Source of the DNA: Cryptococcus deneoformans JEC21
Taxonomy: Eukaryota; Basidiomycota; Tremellomycetes; Tremellales; Cryptococcaceae
NCBI RefSeq assembly: GCF_000091045.1
Contig: NC_006683.1
Coordinates: forward strand, 720,161-747,660
Length of the DNA stretch: 27,500 bases
Direction: 5' to 3'
Each line of letters begins with the position of its first letter. Position 1 is the first letter of the stretch. Position numbers and translations under genes: made by a program. Below, piece after piece: positions 10,920 to 20,752 of the stretch. The notes under the pieces were generated by a model. It worked only from the letters and a program-made list of their open reading frames with translations. It was not told the DNA's origin and did not search any database.

Positions 10920-12620
10920 ATACACTAACACGTCTCCCGGGTTCACAGTGTCTCCTTCAGTAAATAACACGCACCACACCGGCGACTCGTTTGCCCCTAT
11001 ACCCGCCCTCCCCAGCAAGGACAAACACCTTTGAAACATTAATCAGTCCGATTCCGATGTGTTGGGGGGATATCAACAAGACCCAACTTACGGAGATCTT
11101 CATTGTGTAGAACTCTATGGCCTCTCTACACCACTTGTCGTCGACGATGTATTTGACTTCCTAGATGGTGTGTCGAGCACTTTCAGCATCTGATGGATAT
11201 GCCGCCGTACACAACGACCTTGGTTATCATGGAGTCATAGAGAAGTGTCACAGTGGTACCAGTGTACATGACGACTGACAGTCAGACAGATTTTTGATCT
11301 TGCATATACGTCCGACAGCACCAGCTTACCTTGACCTACGCACGTAGATATCGATTCGTCCTTTCTCCCTCACGTTCGTTGTAATGCAATGGCCCTACGG
11401 CCATGTCACATCACTTCGCCCACCCACTAACTTGTTTATTTATCAACATGACGGAGGTTACCGCAGGGATCAAGGAGCCGGAGTAGAGCCGTTGCTTACT
11501 GAAGTGGGATACCTTATTACTTTTACTTTCTTTTTACTCAGTTCACTCTAGGTACTTAGTCCACTCTAGGCTAGCTATCTGTGGTGTTCTCCTTAGATAT
11601 AAACTATCTTCGTATATGCAGCCTTATAGGCAGACGCATTATAGCACAAGTACAGCAAGACTGTATCAGCAACGCCAACCTGCTCGACATGAGACGCGAG
11701 CGTAACTAATTGTTACCACTATACCAATCTATCCCCAGATACATAGGGTACTTTCATCGTATGTATTATGACCATCACAGCCAAATCTTTGGGAGGCTAT
11801 ATTCCCTAGCAGCCTTTACAGTCGTACAGTCCGTCATCAGCCTTGGATATCATGGGTGGAGGCGGACGGAACCTAATGGAGGCATATCGGTAGGAGACTT
11901 TAGGGGTTTTACGCTACAACGTCTGCCCAAACTACTGCATGTAACTGTCCGGGGCAAGGCTTGAAATTCGCTTCGGATTCTCACAGTATATTCTCGCCTC
12001 AATAGATTGTCCTTCCAAAATGTATGTAATCTTCTTGTCGAAGGTCGGAAGGTGGTAAGGAGTGGTTGGGAGAGAGGCCTTGGCGGATCATGAGTGCGAC
12101 GAGATCGAGACCAGGTGAGTGACGTCGGTGATTGCATGCTCGACTCTGAGCGTGTTTTGTCAGATAAAAAGCGATAAAATTGCAGTAAATGGATCACTGG
12201 ATACGCGCGTTGAGTTCCAAGAAGTAGAAATCATAGTGAGGAGAGTCGATGTCGAGTACGAACTCCACTCTACCTGCCGAGCGATAGTTCATCAACTGCC
12301 CACGCTTGACAGCTGCTTCGCACATGCGCTTTCGAACATCTGATCAAAATCCAATTGACTCACAGTTAAACATTATGAGATATGGGCCTTACCTTTACCC
12401 ATATCAGATTCGAACATGACACAAAGTGCTTCTTCAATCACTTTCTGATGGCGTCTCTGCACTGAACACTCTCTCTCTCCCATATGAACGACATGTCCCT
12501 CCCCATTTACAAAGATTTGAACCTCCACATGCTTTGCGTGGACTATATACTTCTCAATAAACACAGTAGGTTCCTTAAAGAGACTCTGACCTTTTGCTTT
12601 TGTCGCTTCAAAGTTATCAA
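10920..12620 (-). pseudogene. Decayed biotin carboxylase / biotinyl-domain gene
   Basis: The minus strand carries colinear remains of a biotin-dependent carboxylase. The best part (12624 down to about 12115) reads [80 protein letters not shown] and [18 protein letters not shown]. It still needs two normal introns; the second is 12197-12146. A 2-nt insertion near 12112 then breaks the frame, and two more shifts follow within about 150 nt ([16 protein letters not shown], then [15 protein letters not shown], then NFKPCPGQLHAVVWAD). Further on, RIDIYV (about 11359-11341) and TGTTVTLLYDSMITKVVVYG (around 11250-11204) continue the carboxylase C-terminal domain. VLFTEGDTVNPGDVLVY (around 10970-10920) resembles a biotinyl domain. 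The N-terminal third, with the glycine-rich ATP-grasp loop, is missing. Urea-carboxylase-like, acetyl-CoA or 5-oxoprolinase-linked origin cannot be separated. Confidence 0.8.
11385..11890. mobile_element. Insertion of about 0.5 kb inside the carboxylase relic, possibly a solo LTR
   Basis: Two parts of the carboxylase relic that should be about 15 residues apart (GQLHAVVWAD and RIDIYV) are separated by roughly 500 nt without any matching frame. The inner part, about 11450-11725, has TATA-like and low-complexity AT sequence. It is bounded by similar inverted ends: GGTTACCGC near 11456, and GTTACGC on the other strand near 11705. This would fit a solo LTR or a small non-autonomous element. I could not define target-site duplications, so the class is a guess. 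Confidence 0.35.
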
Positions 12621-13330
12621 TCAAGCGCAGTTCCGTCGTCTGGAGTACTCATCAATTATCTGGCGGGCCCTGTATGTATGGACATAAGTATTGTAATTCT
12701 AGAGAAGCCAAGGGCTTTACTCACACCTTGACATTGGCGAGTGCTGTGGGCATATCAGAGTGAACGCAAATAATAAAACTTCGGCCCAGGAAAGGTAGCT
12801 TGAGCGGGTTGTTGTCGTTGTCAAGTGCTTCAACCGGTTCATCAGTCAGGCTTCCCATATATCTAATGAATAAAATCCAACTTACTTTCGCCCTTCGTCA
12901 ATACCCTTGCTAATTTTTCCCTAAATCCAGCCTCCGTAAGCGTTTTACTCTCCGGTACGCTCAATAATTTGCCGGTCTTATCATAGTCGATATCACAAAA
13001 CAGCTCAGGAACAAATGGCACCCTCATCTCTTTGGATATTTCTTCATGAGGTTCACCGGCAAGGCCAACGAAAGGGAGAGGGGAGTTTAAAGAGAAATAT
13101 ACTTGAGTTTCGCGGAATGAGCGGAGGAGGGAAGGGTGGTCTCAAAGGATAAAGTACAGCGGCCCATGAACCTATTTCTATCACCGTTAGTGGGAAAATT
13201 TGGGAGAGGAGAGGCTGAACATACTTTGACATGTGACAACCTTCCCTCCCTCTGCATCAACAATCGCTTTCAATGTGACAACCTTCCCTCCCTCTGCCTC
13301 AACAATCGCTTTTTCTTATATGTGGGATTG
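12621..13330 (-). pseudogene. Decayed LamB/YcsF (PxpA-like) gene
   Basis: LamB/YcsF proteins form the A subunit of ATP-dependent 5-oxoprolinase in bacteria (PxpA) and are linked there to PxpB, PxpC and biotin carboxylase genes. The minus strand shows, in order, KAIVDAEGGKVV, HGPLYFIL (13168 downwards), DHPSLLRSFRE, LPFVGLAGEPHEEISKEM, VPFVPELFCDIDYDKTGKL, then after an intron FIICVHSDMPTALANVKV, and a last exon [12 protein letters not shown] ending in TGA at 12623-12621. These match the family's HGALY, LAGS, FADR-Y-DG-L and CVHGDTPGA motifs. An in-frame TGA at 13144-13142 interrupts it right after HGPLYFIL, the region before HGPLY needs an odd junction, and no family N terminus (DLNCDxGE type) is found upstream. 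The carboxylase relic starts directly after the terminal TGA. Confidence 0.78.
13231..13312. repeat. 42-bp tandem duplication in the LamB/YcsF relic
   Basis: Two adjacent copies start with ATGTGACAACCTTCCCTCCC at 13231 and 13273. They match over about 40 nt with one internal difference (GCATCAA against GCCTCAA). The unit is 14 codons, so on the minus strand it repeats AIVxAEGGKVVT in frame. Confidence 0.9.
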
Positions 13331-13868
13331 TTGTTTTAGTGGTATGAGATAGAAAAAATCTACCGCCCAAGTAGTTTGTGGGAAGTCCTAACAACATCTT
13401 GGTCGATTCTCAAGTAATTAGATGGAAAAAGCCGGCTGACGTGCGTGAGAGATGTCATTTCAGTTGACGCGTCGGGCTTCTTTGGTGAGCGCTTATCTCG
13501 AAGCGACGTCACTACTGACGGAAGTGTCGTCATTCGATAAGAAATAGGTATGTTTTTCGTTCAGTCCCGATGGGCTTGAAGAATGTGATAGGCTCCTTAC
13601 TAATTAGCAGCACCCGTTCACAGTTTGTTCTCATTCAATGTCTTGCATTCGTTGGCCTGGTACTAAGGTGAGCATGCATGAGAAGAATGGATCCGCGCCC
13701 TACTAGCAAAAAATCAGTCCGCGATCGGAGGCTCGGAAACGGCCCATCTCCCGTCGGCCGGGGGTGTCAGTGCGATTGCAATCGCTTTTTGTTCTTGATT
13801 CTTCCTCTTCATCTGAACTTTCATAGCTTCTTGACTAACTCTCAGTATCTCTATCAAGCACTTTCAAG
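13331..13868. other. Intergenic region between LamB/YcsF relic and small gene
   Basis: No coding frame is supported. The start of the relic gene should have been here, but I cannot recognise it. The right part acts as upstream region for the small gene at 13869 and holds a perfect palindrome. Confidence 0.4.
13772..13785. promoter_or_regulatory. 14-bp perfect palindrome upstream of the small gene
   Basis: GCGATTGCAATCGC reads the same on both strands and is followed by a short T-run. It lies 84 bp before the start codon of the 63-residue gene, so it could be a site for a dimeric factor or a hairpin in the 5' UTR. Confidence 0.35.
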
Positions 13869-14138
13869 ATGCCTGCTACCAATGGTCTTGGTGAGTCTTA
13901 AAACTTGTCTCTCCATCTTTGGCATCGTTTCATGCACAGCATTGGACTCTACTGACATGCTCGAACAGCCCCCCCGCTCACGGCCGCCGAATATCAAATC
14001 GTCAAGTCTTATGGCGACTGGACCTGCTTTATGCAGGCTTATGGTCTGAAGCCCTGGGACGAGGATGATATCCAGGAAGCACATGCGATCGTTCAGACGA
14101 TGGCTAGGGAGGATGAGAGGCAGCAGGAGGGGCGTTAA
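13869..14138 (+). CDS. Small protein of 63 residues, two exons
   Basis: Exons 13869-13890 and 13969-14138 join over a 78-nt GTGAGT..CAG intron into a 63-residue protein, MPATNGLAPPL followed by TAAEYQIVKSYGDWTCFMQA, YGLKPWDEDDIQEAHAIVQ and a charged tail ending QEGR. Neither exon alone gives a long ORF, so length-filtered annotation would miss it. The sequence looks like a compact helical protein with no signal peptide or membrane segment. Function is unknown. Support comes from the clean splice sites, a natural stop, and a Trp/Tyr/Asp-rich composition unlike random translation. Its neighbours on both sides are non-coding or decayed. Confidence 0.68.
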
Positions 14139-14484
14139 TTGCCTGTGAAGTTTCATGTGAGTTTAGTCAGATGTAGTACCGGATTTCTCATAGACCTACG
14201 CTAATGGCCGACCACAGCAGTAATGTCCGGTCCATGCCCCGGCAGCTTCCAGCTCGCTAGCCTGTTTATAGTGTTATGATATCAATTCAGCGCATTCATC
14301 ACCTGTGTTGAGCTATGTAGACGCTTTTCTTCCTTCACTGGGCCCGAGACTGCCAGTTGAGACATTAACATATCAATTTATTGGGCAGGTTTCAAAAGGG
14401 AAGGGTTCTGTCTTAAGCTCTTAATCCACGTATTTCCCAAATAGGATAGCAAATAGCTCTGAGAAGAGACATATCATTTAGGCA

Positions 14485-14709
14485 TTATAAATCCATGGGT
14501 TGAAACATCCCACATCTCTTTGGCCTTGTTGTTCTCGACCCTGCCCCTTTGTGGAACAACCTTCTACCGACCTTCTCTCCTTGTTCTTCATCCCACAGTC
14601 CGTCGAGCGGATGGAGTTGTGAGTGATTAATGGGGAGCGCCGGAGTTTCGGCGTGTATTATTATGGGTGATATCAAGGCCAAAGCAAGAGCCAAACTATA
14701 CGTAGTCAT
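14485..14709 (-). CDS. Possible small secreted protein or peptide precursor, 74 residues
   Basis: This single-exon ORF begins MTTYSLALALALISPIIIHA, a textbook signal peptide with likely cleavage after Ala20, before ETPALPINHSQ. The rest is hydrophilic and carries RR and KR dibasic sites. A Kex2-type cut after RPKR would release the nonapeptide CGMFQPMDL at the very C terminus. The start has A at position -3. An upstream in-frame ATG at 14736 would bury the signal peptide, so I prefer 14709. No family is recognised, and a 74-codon ORF can occur by chance. The signal-peptide character is the main support. Confidence 0.4.
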   Translation of the reverse strand: MTTYSLALALALISPIIIHAETPALPINHSQLHPLDGLWDEEQGEKVGRRLFHKGAGSRTTRPKRCGMFQPMDL

Positions 14710-15841
14710 TCTATGCGCATCAGGCCTAAATGGCAATTGATAAGATTTCGACTAATGAACTGTACGATGAACCCGAAAGCAGTATGTCGCGTGAGGACAA
14801 TCTCGCCGACGCTGACGAACAGGGTGAACAAAAACACGAGAAGCTCAGTATGAGGAAGTTCACTGGACATAGATAATTAGACTAAGAATGCCATGGGATC
14901 AGGGAGAGAAGAACCTACAGAAAAGGGACATGGGCCGCCGGAGCCAAATATTGCTCCACATTGGGTGACCGTATGCGTAGGCCCATCACAAAGTCCCAAC
15001 GATTGTCAAGCATCACTAGAGTCAGTTACTATCAATCCTTACACTTTTGAGCCGTGAAGGGATTTGGCGTGGCAAACATATATAAAAAACCATGTTGCTT
15101 GAATATATTGCTATTACATGGTCGGACGGCGACTGACAGCTTTTCAAAGAACTTATTATTGCTTCGGTTCGTTGCAGGCAATAATTGAAGCGGAAGTCAC
15201 TGTCATGAATGAAGTGGAAGAGAGAAATCGGACATAGCCGCAGACATCACGTGGTATGATTACTTGTTGTTTTTTACCTTATTAATTATTACAGTTGTCT
15301 ATCTATTTTTGACCGTTGGGGGCGATCAACGGTGCCTGGCCCTGGATCTAGAAAAGCCAATCTGCTGATGGTTGCTGATCCGAAACTTAAAAACATTTGC
15401 TTTGCATAGGAAATACATCCGTCTCCCTGTCCATCTTTTTGAGACTCAAACGTCTATCACAAATTATCAATTACTTCTCTTCAGCATCATACTGTACACT
15501 TTTTAGTGAGTTGATACCGAGAGGGTTACAGATATTAGAAGATTCAGTCTGGTTTATCAAGTGAGTGAGACGCGTCATGTTTTTGACTTTGCTGAAGTGC
15601 CGGTGGTTGCTCTAGCACTCAAGTGATTCGAGAATATTGCGCCCACAACCCACACTTCACAGCCACAATCCACGAATTACTACTGGTTAGGCTCGCTATC
15701 CTTAGCTTTGTTCCTGACTTGTACCGTACGTGACTACCATCGCCGCGATCACCTCTTTATCCAATCATTGCAATTCACGGCACATCGCCTTGATTCTCAT
15801 CAGATCTAAAGTTTTCACACCCTACAGCGATAATATTCAAG
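14710..15841. other. Intergenic region upstream of the Munc13-like gene
   Basis: No gene is supported. A TATATAAAAAA element at 15080-15090 is followed at once by a 14-codon ORF that I do not consider coding. The right end, about 15480-15841, is the likely promoter and 5' UTR of the Munc13-like gene. Confidence 0.45.
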
Positions 15842-18800
15842 ATGCAGTCCAGACGATCAGGGGTTCCTCGACCCCTCCCACTCCGACTTGCCTCAGACTC
15901 AACCGTCTCTACGAATCAGTCAAGTCTCGCTCCGTCAATCTCACCCTACAAAAGTTCTTTTGTAGGCTCTTTAACATCTCCAGCCAGTGTCAATATGGGT
16001 CAGAGGCCTAACAGCAATACTTCTGTGGCTTCGGGCACGTCTGCTGAATCAGAAGCTGTAGTCAAAGATGAACTCGATAGGCTGGGGTATCGGTACTCTC
16101 TGCGAGTCGCGTAAGTCGCTGAAATGACACCCCTCTCGGACTACGCACTGACTAAAAGTAGCGTGCTCCACCATCACTTACTAAATGCTGCTTTAGCACC
16201 CAGCAAAAGACTCTCATCTTCGTCTTCGATGACCCACCGCTCTTACCTCCCTGGTACATCCGCTCCGCCTTTGCCCTCACCTCCAGCTACCGGTATTTCT
16301 CCCAACGGTTCGCACATCACCACCTCTGTGTACAGCACCCCCCCTCATACACCCGAACCGCCTTCGCCCGGTACCCCACCTCTAATTCTCCGACGTAAAT
16401 CATCTGTTTGGACGCTGGGAAAGCACAAGGACAATGGAGATGCTGTCAAACTTCCCAAAGATTTCGTGCTTGAGTTCTGGGGTATTTTAAGTGCGGAAGA
16501 AGGGGATATGGGGTGGAAGAGTGCAGTAAAGAACTTTACTGGCATTATTAAGAAAGGAAGCAAGACACCGAGTGGCTTGAACTTGCGCGAAATTCCGACT
16601 TTGCTTGAAGGTGAGTAATCCACAAGCGACGAGTGTACCCGACCTAACGCGATTCCAGTGTTCTCTTCTTACATTCCTCCTGCTGGCTCTGGGTGCGCTG
16701 CAAAACACGTTCACCAATCTCATTTCCTTCAACTGCTTTACAATGTTCTTCCCCGCTCGTCCTACTTCTCGCCCATGACGAGAACACAAACTGAGAAAGA
16801 AAAAGAACTCCTCGCGCGACTCCGCACAGAAGTTCAGTCATACATGCTCGCTCCATCACCCCTACCCAACGCTGATATCGCTTCGAGCGGACTTGCCACT
16901 CCTGAGAAAAAAAGCCCCGTCGGAATCGGTCGTCCTAGAACACAAGACTCTGTGCGACGAAAGCCGAGCCCGGTGTGGGATGGAGATGTGAATGAAATGG
17001 TGAAAACAGTGGCTCAAGTGTGGGGTGTGAGGGGAGAGACGCTGGACAAGGATGTTTTGGAGATTATGTCCGGTACGATGTCTATTGAGCAGGTATGTAG
17101 TCACATTGTTTCAATGTCGAGCTAATATTGGATGGTAGTTTTACATGGCTGATTTGAAACGAGCAATGACGATTCTCTCCGCCCAACCTCCTCCCTTGAC
17201 AAATTCCCAAAAGAACCGCCAAACATACCTCTCAAAAGCGCTTGCTAACATCCTCAAAGACTTCCCTGATCTGGCAACCCCGGTCCCCGCGTCAGAGTAC
17301 AACTCACCTATGAGTCCTCGAGGTGACCCTTCAAACACATTCTTCACACCTCCTCGAACAGTGGAAGTTTTCGGCAGATTGGCCGCACGCGCTGCAGAAG
17401 CTGGACATGGAAGCAAGACCCGAGATTTACTGGAGAGGTGTAGAGAGGTATGGGGAATCAGTAGTAAGCGAGAGAAGGAGAAAGAGATTGAGGAGATCAT
17501 AGCAAGATGGGAGGAAAGCATCGGCACAAGAGAAGAGCTTTCCCTTGCAAAGATTATTGCAGATGGCATTGGTCTTATCACAATTGGTCTTAGACCTGGA
17601 GACCCCCTACCAGCGGTCCTTTCCCAAATTCTAAAACGGTTACTTGATATGGCATCAAAGTCGTTAGGCACCATCTTCCCCACAACCTCTTCAGTTCCCC
17701 CGGCACCTCCACCATCCCTCCTTCTCATATTCAACTCTTCCCCGGAACTTTTTGCTTCCCAGCCAGAAGCAACCAAGGTTTTGGACAAATTTTCGGATGA
17801 GATAAAGGGATCTGCCATTGCGGAGTACGTCGCTGCCGTGAATAATTACCTTGGAGGGGTCGGGATGCGTGATGATCAGGTCGTGAAGGTTGGGAATAGT
17901 GACAAGGATCCGGTTGTAGAGGGACTGGAGAAAGTGGCGATGTGGATGGAGAGAGAGGTCTCGAACGTGAAAAAAATCTGGGGAAGAGGATTGCAAACGT
18001 GAGCCCATGAGCTCCGAGAGTCATCACTAACCCATCATAGCATTCTTGACCCGGCAAGCATTATTATCAATCGTCAGCTTCCTCTTTTCTTAGCCGAGAT
18101 CCACATCCTGCAAAAACCACGAGGCTCTGCTTCTGATATCTTCACTTTGTATGAAACAATTGGCAAGCTTCTCGATTTGTGGGATGATCTCTGTTTTGAA
18201 CAGGACCACGGGTTTGATCTTGATACTTTCTTTGAACCTCATGTTCGAGCTTGGCTGAAGGATACAGAGGTTAACAGGGTGGGACAGTGGGTGGAAAGGA
18301 GTGTTGGGATGGATAGCGTGAGTGTCTCTGCTTGTGTCGAATGTTGCGCAACTGACGATAGGGTAGTGGGTCCCAGAAGGAGAGAACAGACACAGTCAAT
18401 CAGTCATTGATCTCTTTGAGTTTGTCCGTGGTTCGGCTCAAGTCATCTTACACGAACTCCCTTTGGGCGAATACAAACGTGCGGTCTATCTCATTGATTA
18501 TTCTCGCGTAAGTTGTCGCTCAACCTCCAACTTCCTAAGTACTGATAAACTGATCCATTAATCATAGACCGTCTCGTATGCTGTCAACCAGTACGCTTCT
18601 ATCGTTCTGAGTTTGTTCAGGCATGATATAAACCCCGTCAAGGCCCCTACGCCAGCTTCCGAATTGCAAGGCAAATTGGGAGGGAAGGCGGGATCTTGGT
18701 TCGCTAAAGGTCAGCAAGCGGTGAAGAACCTCGAGAGAAAAAAGATTGAAGGTTTCCTAATCCCTCCTGCTGTGAGCCTCTTCCTTGGATTGCTACAAAA

Positions 18801-20243
18801 CGTGAGCTGATAAATGAATGTAGGCTTGTGTTAAGCTCACCGACATGGGCGCCGCCAAAACATGCCTCGAAGATATGGCATTTGCGATGGAAGCTGAGAA
18901 CACTGCACGTATCATCAAGGCTCGTCATCTGAGTGGTGCTCAACCTGATAAATCAGTCAGACATTTGTTCACAGTCATGATCTTAAGAGGCGAGGGCTTG
19001 CTTGGCAAGGGTCTCGTGAAAGCGGCGGACGGGTTTGTCGTTGTCTTGGATAAGCAATCGGGGGAGAGATGTATCAAAACAAAAACGGTCTTGGGGACAG
19101 AGGATCCTAAATGGTGTGTTATGTCTTTGTGTCGATTTTAAACTTTGGCTGAATCCGGCGTTAGGGACCAATCATTTGAGGTTTCTGTTGGCGCTGTCAA
19201 GATTCTCGAACTTCAGGTTTATGATCGTCAGCTCGTAGGCAAGCATGATCTCATAGGTACATCGACATTCAAGCTCGACCCTCGTCTCTTCGCAGATTAC
19301 TCCACCCGCGACATTGTGCTCCCGCTAAACCCTCGCGGCACCGTTCATATCCGCATCAGCATGGAAGGAGGAGAGAAGCATGATGTACAGTATCACCTCG
19401 ATGCCGCCAGTAGAACATGCGATAGAGTCGCAAAAGATATGGTTAGGGAAATCGTGGATAAAATGGGGGAATTCATCAAGGCGCAACTTTCAGTGGCTAC
19501 GTTACAGACTCTCACGAAGCCTCTGAAGGATAAGAAGAGGACGAAGAATGCGTTGACAGAACAGGAAATTGAGTATAGTTTGGGGCCATTGTTTGAATAC
19601 CTCAATGAAAATGCGAGTATCAAACGTTCCGTTCGTTCTAGACAAATGCTAACGTCAAGCAGTTCTCCATCTTCTATGTTACCCTCACCTTCAACACCCG
19701 TATCCGAGTCATGCTCGCCATTTGGCACCGCATCATTGAAGTAACCATCTCTCTCCTGGTCCCTCCTCTGTCCGATAAACCATACCTTGCATCTCCCCTT
19801 CCTCCTCAAGAAGTCGATATCATTTTCAGATGGCTTCAACTCTTGAAATCATTTTTTAACGCAGCCGAAGACGGAACTGAACTGGGTGTGCCGCTTGCGC
19901 AACTCCAATCTGGGCCGTACAAAGATATTATTATGCTTGGGCAGTATATGGATTTGCCAACGCCGAAGTTGAAAGAGAGGTGTAGTGCGGCGGTCAGGGC
20001 TGCAGGTGCAGGAAGATCGAATGGGCTGTCGAGCGGAATGAAGGGATCGAGCTTCGAAGGAGATGATAATGAGAGGATGGCGGAGGTACTACTGAGAATT
20101 GCAAGGACAAGGTGCGTTACAGTCTTCACGTATTCATATGAGAGCTGATTTAATGCCATAGACCTGATACGGCTGAGTTTCTGACTCATGAGATTACTCT
20201 GTTGACGAAAACGAGGGTTGAGAAGCAAGCCGGGGTCCTTTGA
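15842..20243 (+). CDS. Munc13/UNC13-like protein with MUN and C2 domains
   Basis: Fungal Munc13 relatives such as fission yeast Ync13 act at the plasma membrane in vesicle priming, septum and cell-wall integrity. Eleven exons give 1300 residues in phase: 15842-16110, 16162-16610, 16659-17092, 17139-17998, 18041-18317, 18367-18507, 18568-18771, 18824-19113, 19165-19612, 19663-20111, 20162-20243. Residues 1-230 are Ser/Pro-rich and probably disordered. The MUN-type helical region runs about 230-900, including RAVYLIDYSRTVSYAVNQY and AKTCLEDMAF. A C2 domain (about 925-1040) has LFTVMILRGEGLL, DPKWDQSFEV and LQVYDRQLVGKHDLIG; its first loop, KAADGFVVV, lacks the usual DPY. The MHD2-like end has LFEYLNENFSIFYVTL and AIWHRIIE. 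Exon 2 could start 3 nt earlier. Intron 9 is GC-AG (see findings). No other gene overlaps. Confidence 0.92.
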
Positions 20244-20752
20244 AAAAGTAGTTGTCTGTGAATGGGGTCGGATGCCTTCTGAAGGGAGTAATAATCTGAA
20301 TTCCATCTGTTCGGCTTCGTTTCCTTTGGGTTTTGGGTTCCTGTTTGGGTTCCTGTTTGGGTTGATGTGAATACGAGCTTTTGTATGCATAGCGGTATGT
20401 TACTACTATACTGCTAATCATGTTGCCATTCCCTTTCTTCTCCCAGTTGTGAATGAGTTTAGGCAAGCTTGATTGTTATGTGAAAGTGAGGCGCTTGTAC
20501 GTTTGCAGAAATGCGTCACAAATTGTTATCTACGTATCGTGCTGTGGGAACGAGCTCGATCGTCTCTCGGCGTGCCCGGCGGCTGCTGTGCCTGAGGGAC
20601 AAATGAGTCGCCGGCGTCCGCCTTCCCATGGCATTCAAAAAAGGCGTATCATCGCTCTTTCAATACTCATCCCCTGCGATTCGATGCCGAATATGAAGAA
20701 AGGTTGACCAGCTCATATTGAGAATGTTGCATCAATGGAGATTTTTAATAGG
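20244..20752. other. Intergenic region, 3' flank of Munc13-like gene
   Basis: No gene is supported. A plus-strand frame of 84 codons at 20453-20707 lacks any motif and overlaps ordinary AT-rich flank. A short 12-bp tandem repeat lies at the left end. Confidence 0.45.
20336..20364 (+). repeat. 12-bp short tandem repeat
   Basis: GGGTTCCTGTTT occurs twice in tandem and starts a third partial copy, preceded by a related GGGTTTT. It lies in the 3' flank of the Munc13-like gene. Confidence 0.75.

Noticed and set aside
12146..12197. In-frame TGA after ARIQ in the carboxylase relic
   Set aside because: It is not a nonsense mutation: it is inside a normal 52-nt intron, and splicing gives [14 protein letters not shown]. 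The real damage comes after that point.
17141..17818. Minus-strand ORF of 225 codons
   Set aside because: It is antisense to exon 4 of the Munc13-like gene, which has clear homology on the plus strand; the composition is that of a shadow frame.
18782..18823. Alternative donor GTGAGC at 18801 in the Munc13-like gene
   Set aside because: It would leave an intron of only 23 nt; the upstream GTGAGC at 18772 gives a 52-nt intron in phase.
19613..19744. Reading the Munc13-like exon 9 straight on to the stop at 19744
   Set aside because: That tail is Ser-rich and unlike the family, while splicing at the GC donor restores the MHD2 sequence and the rest of the gene.
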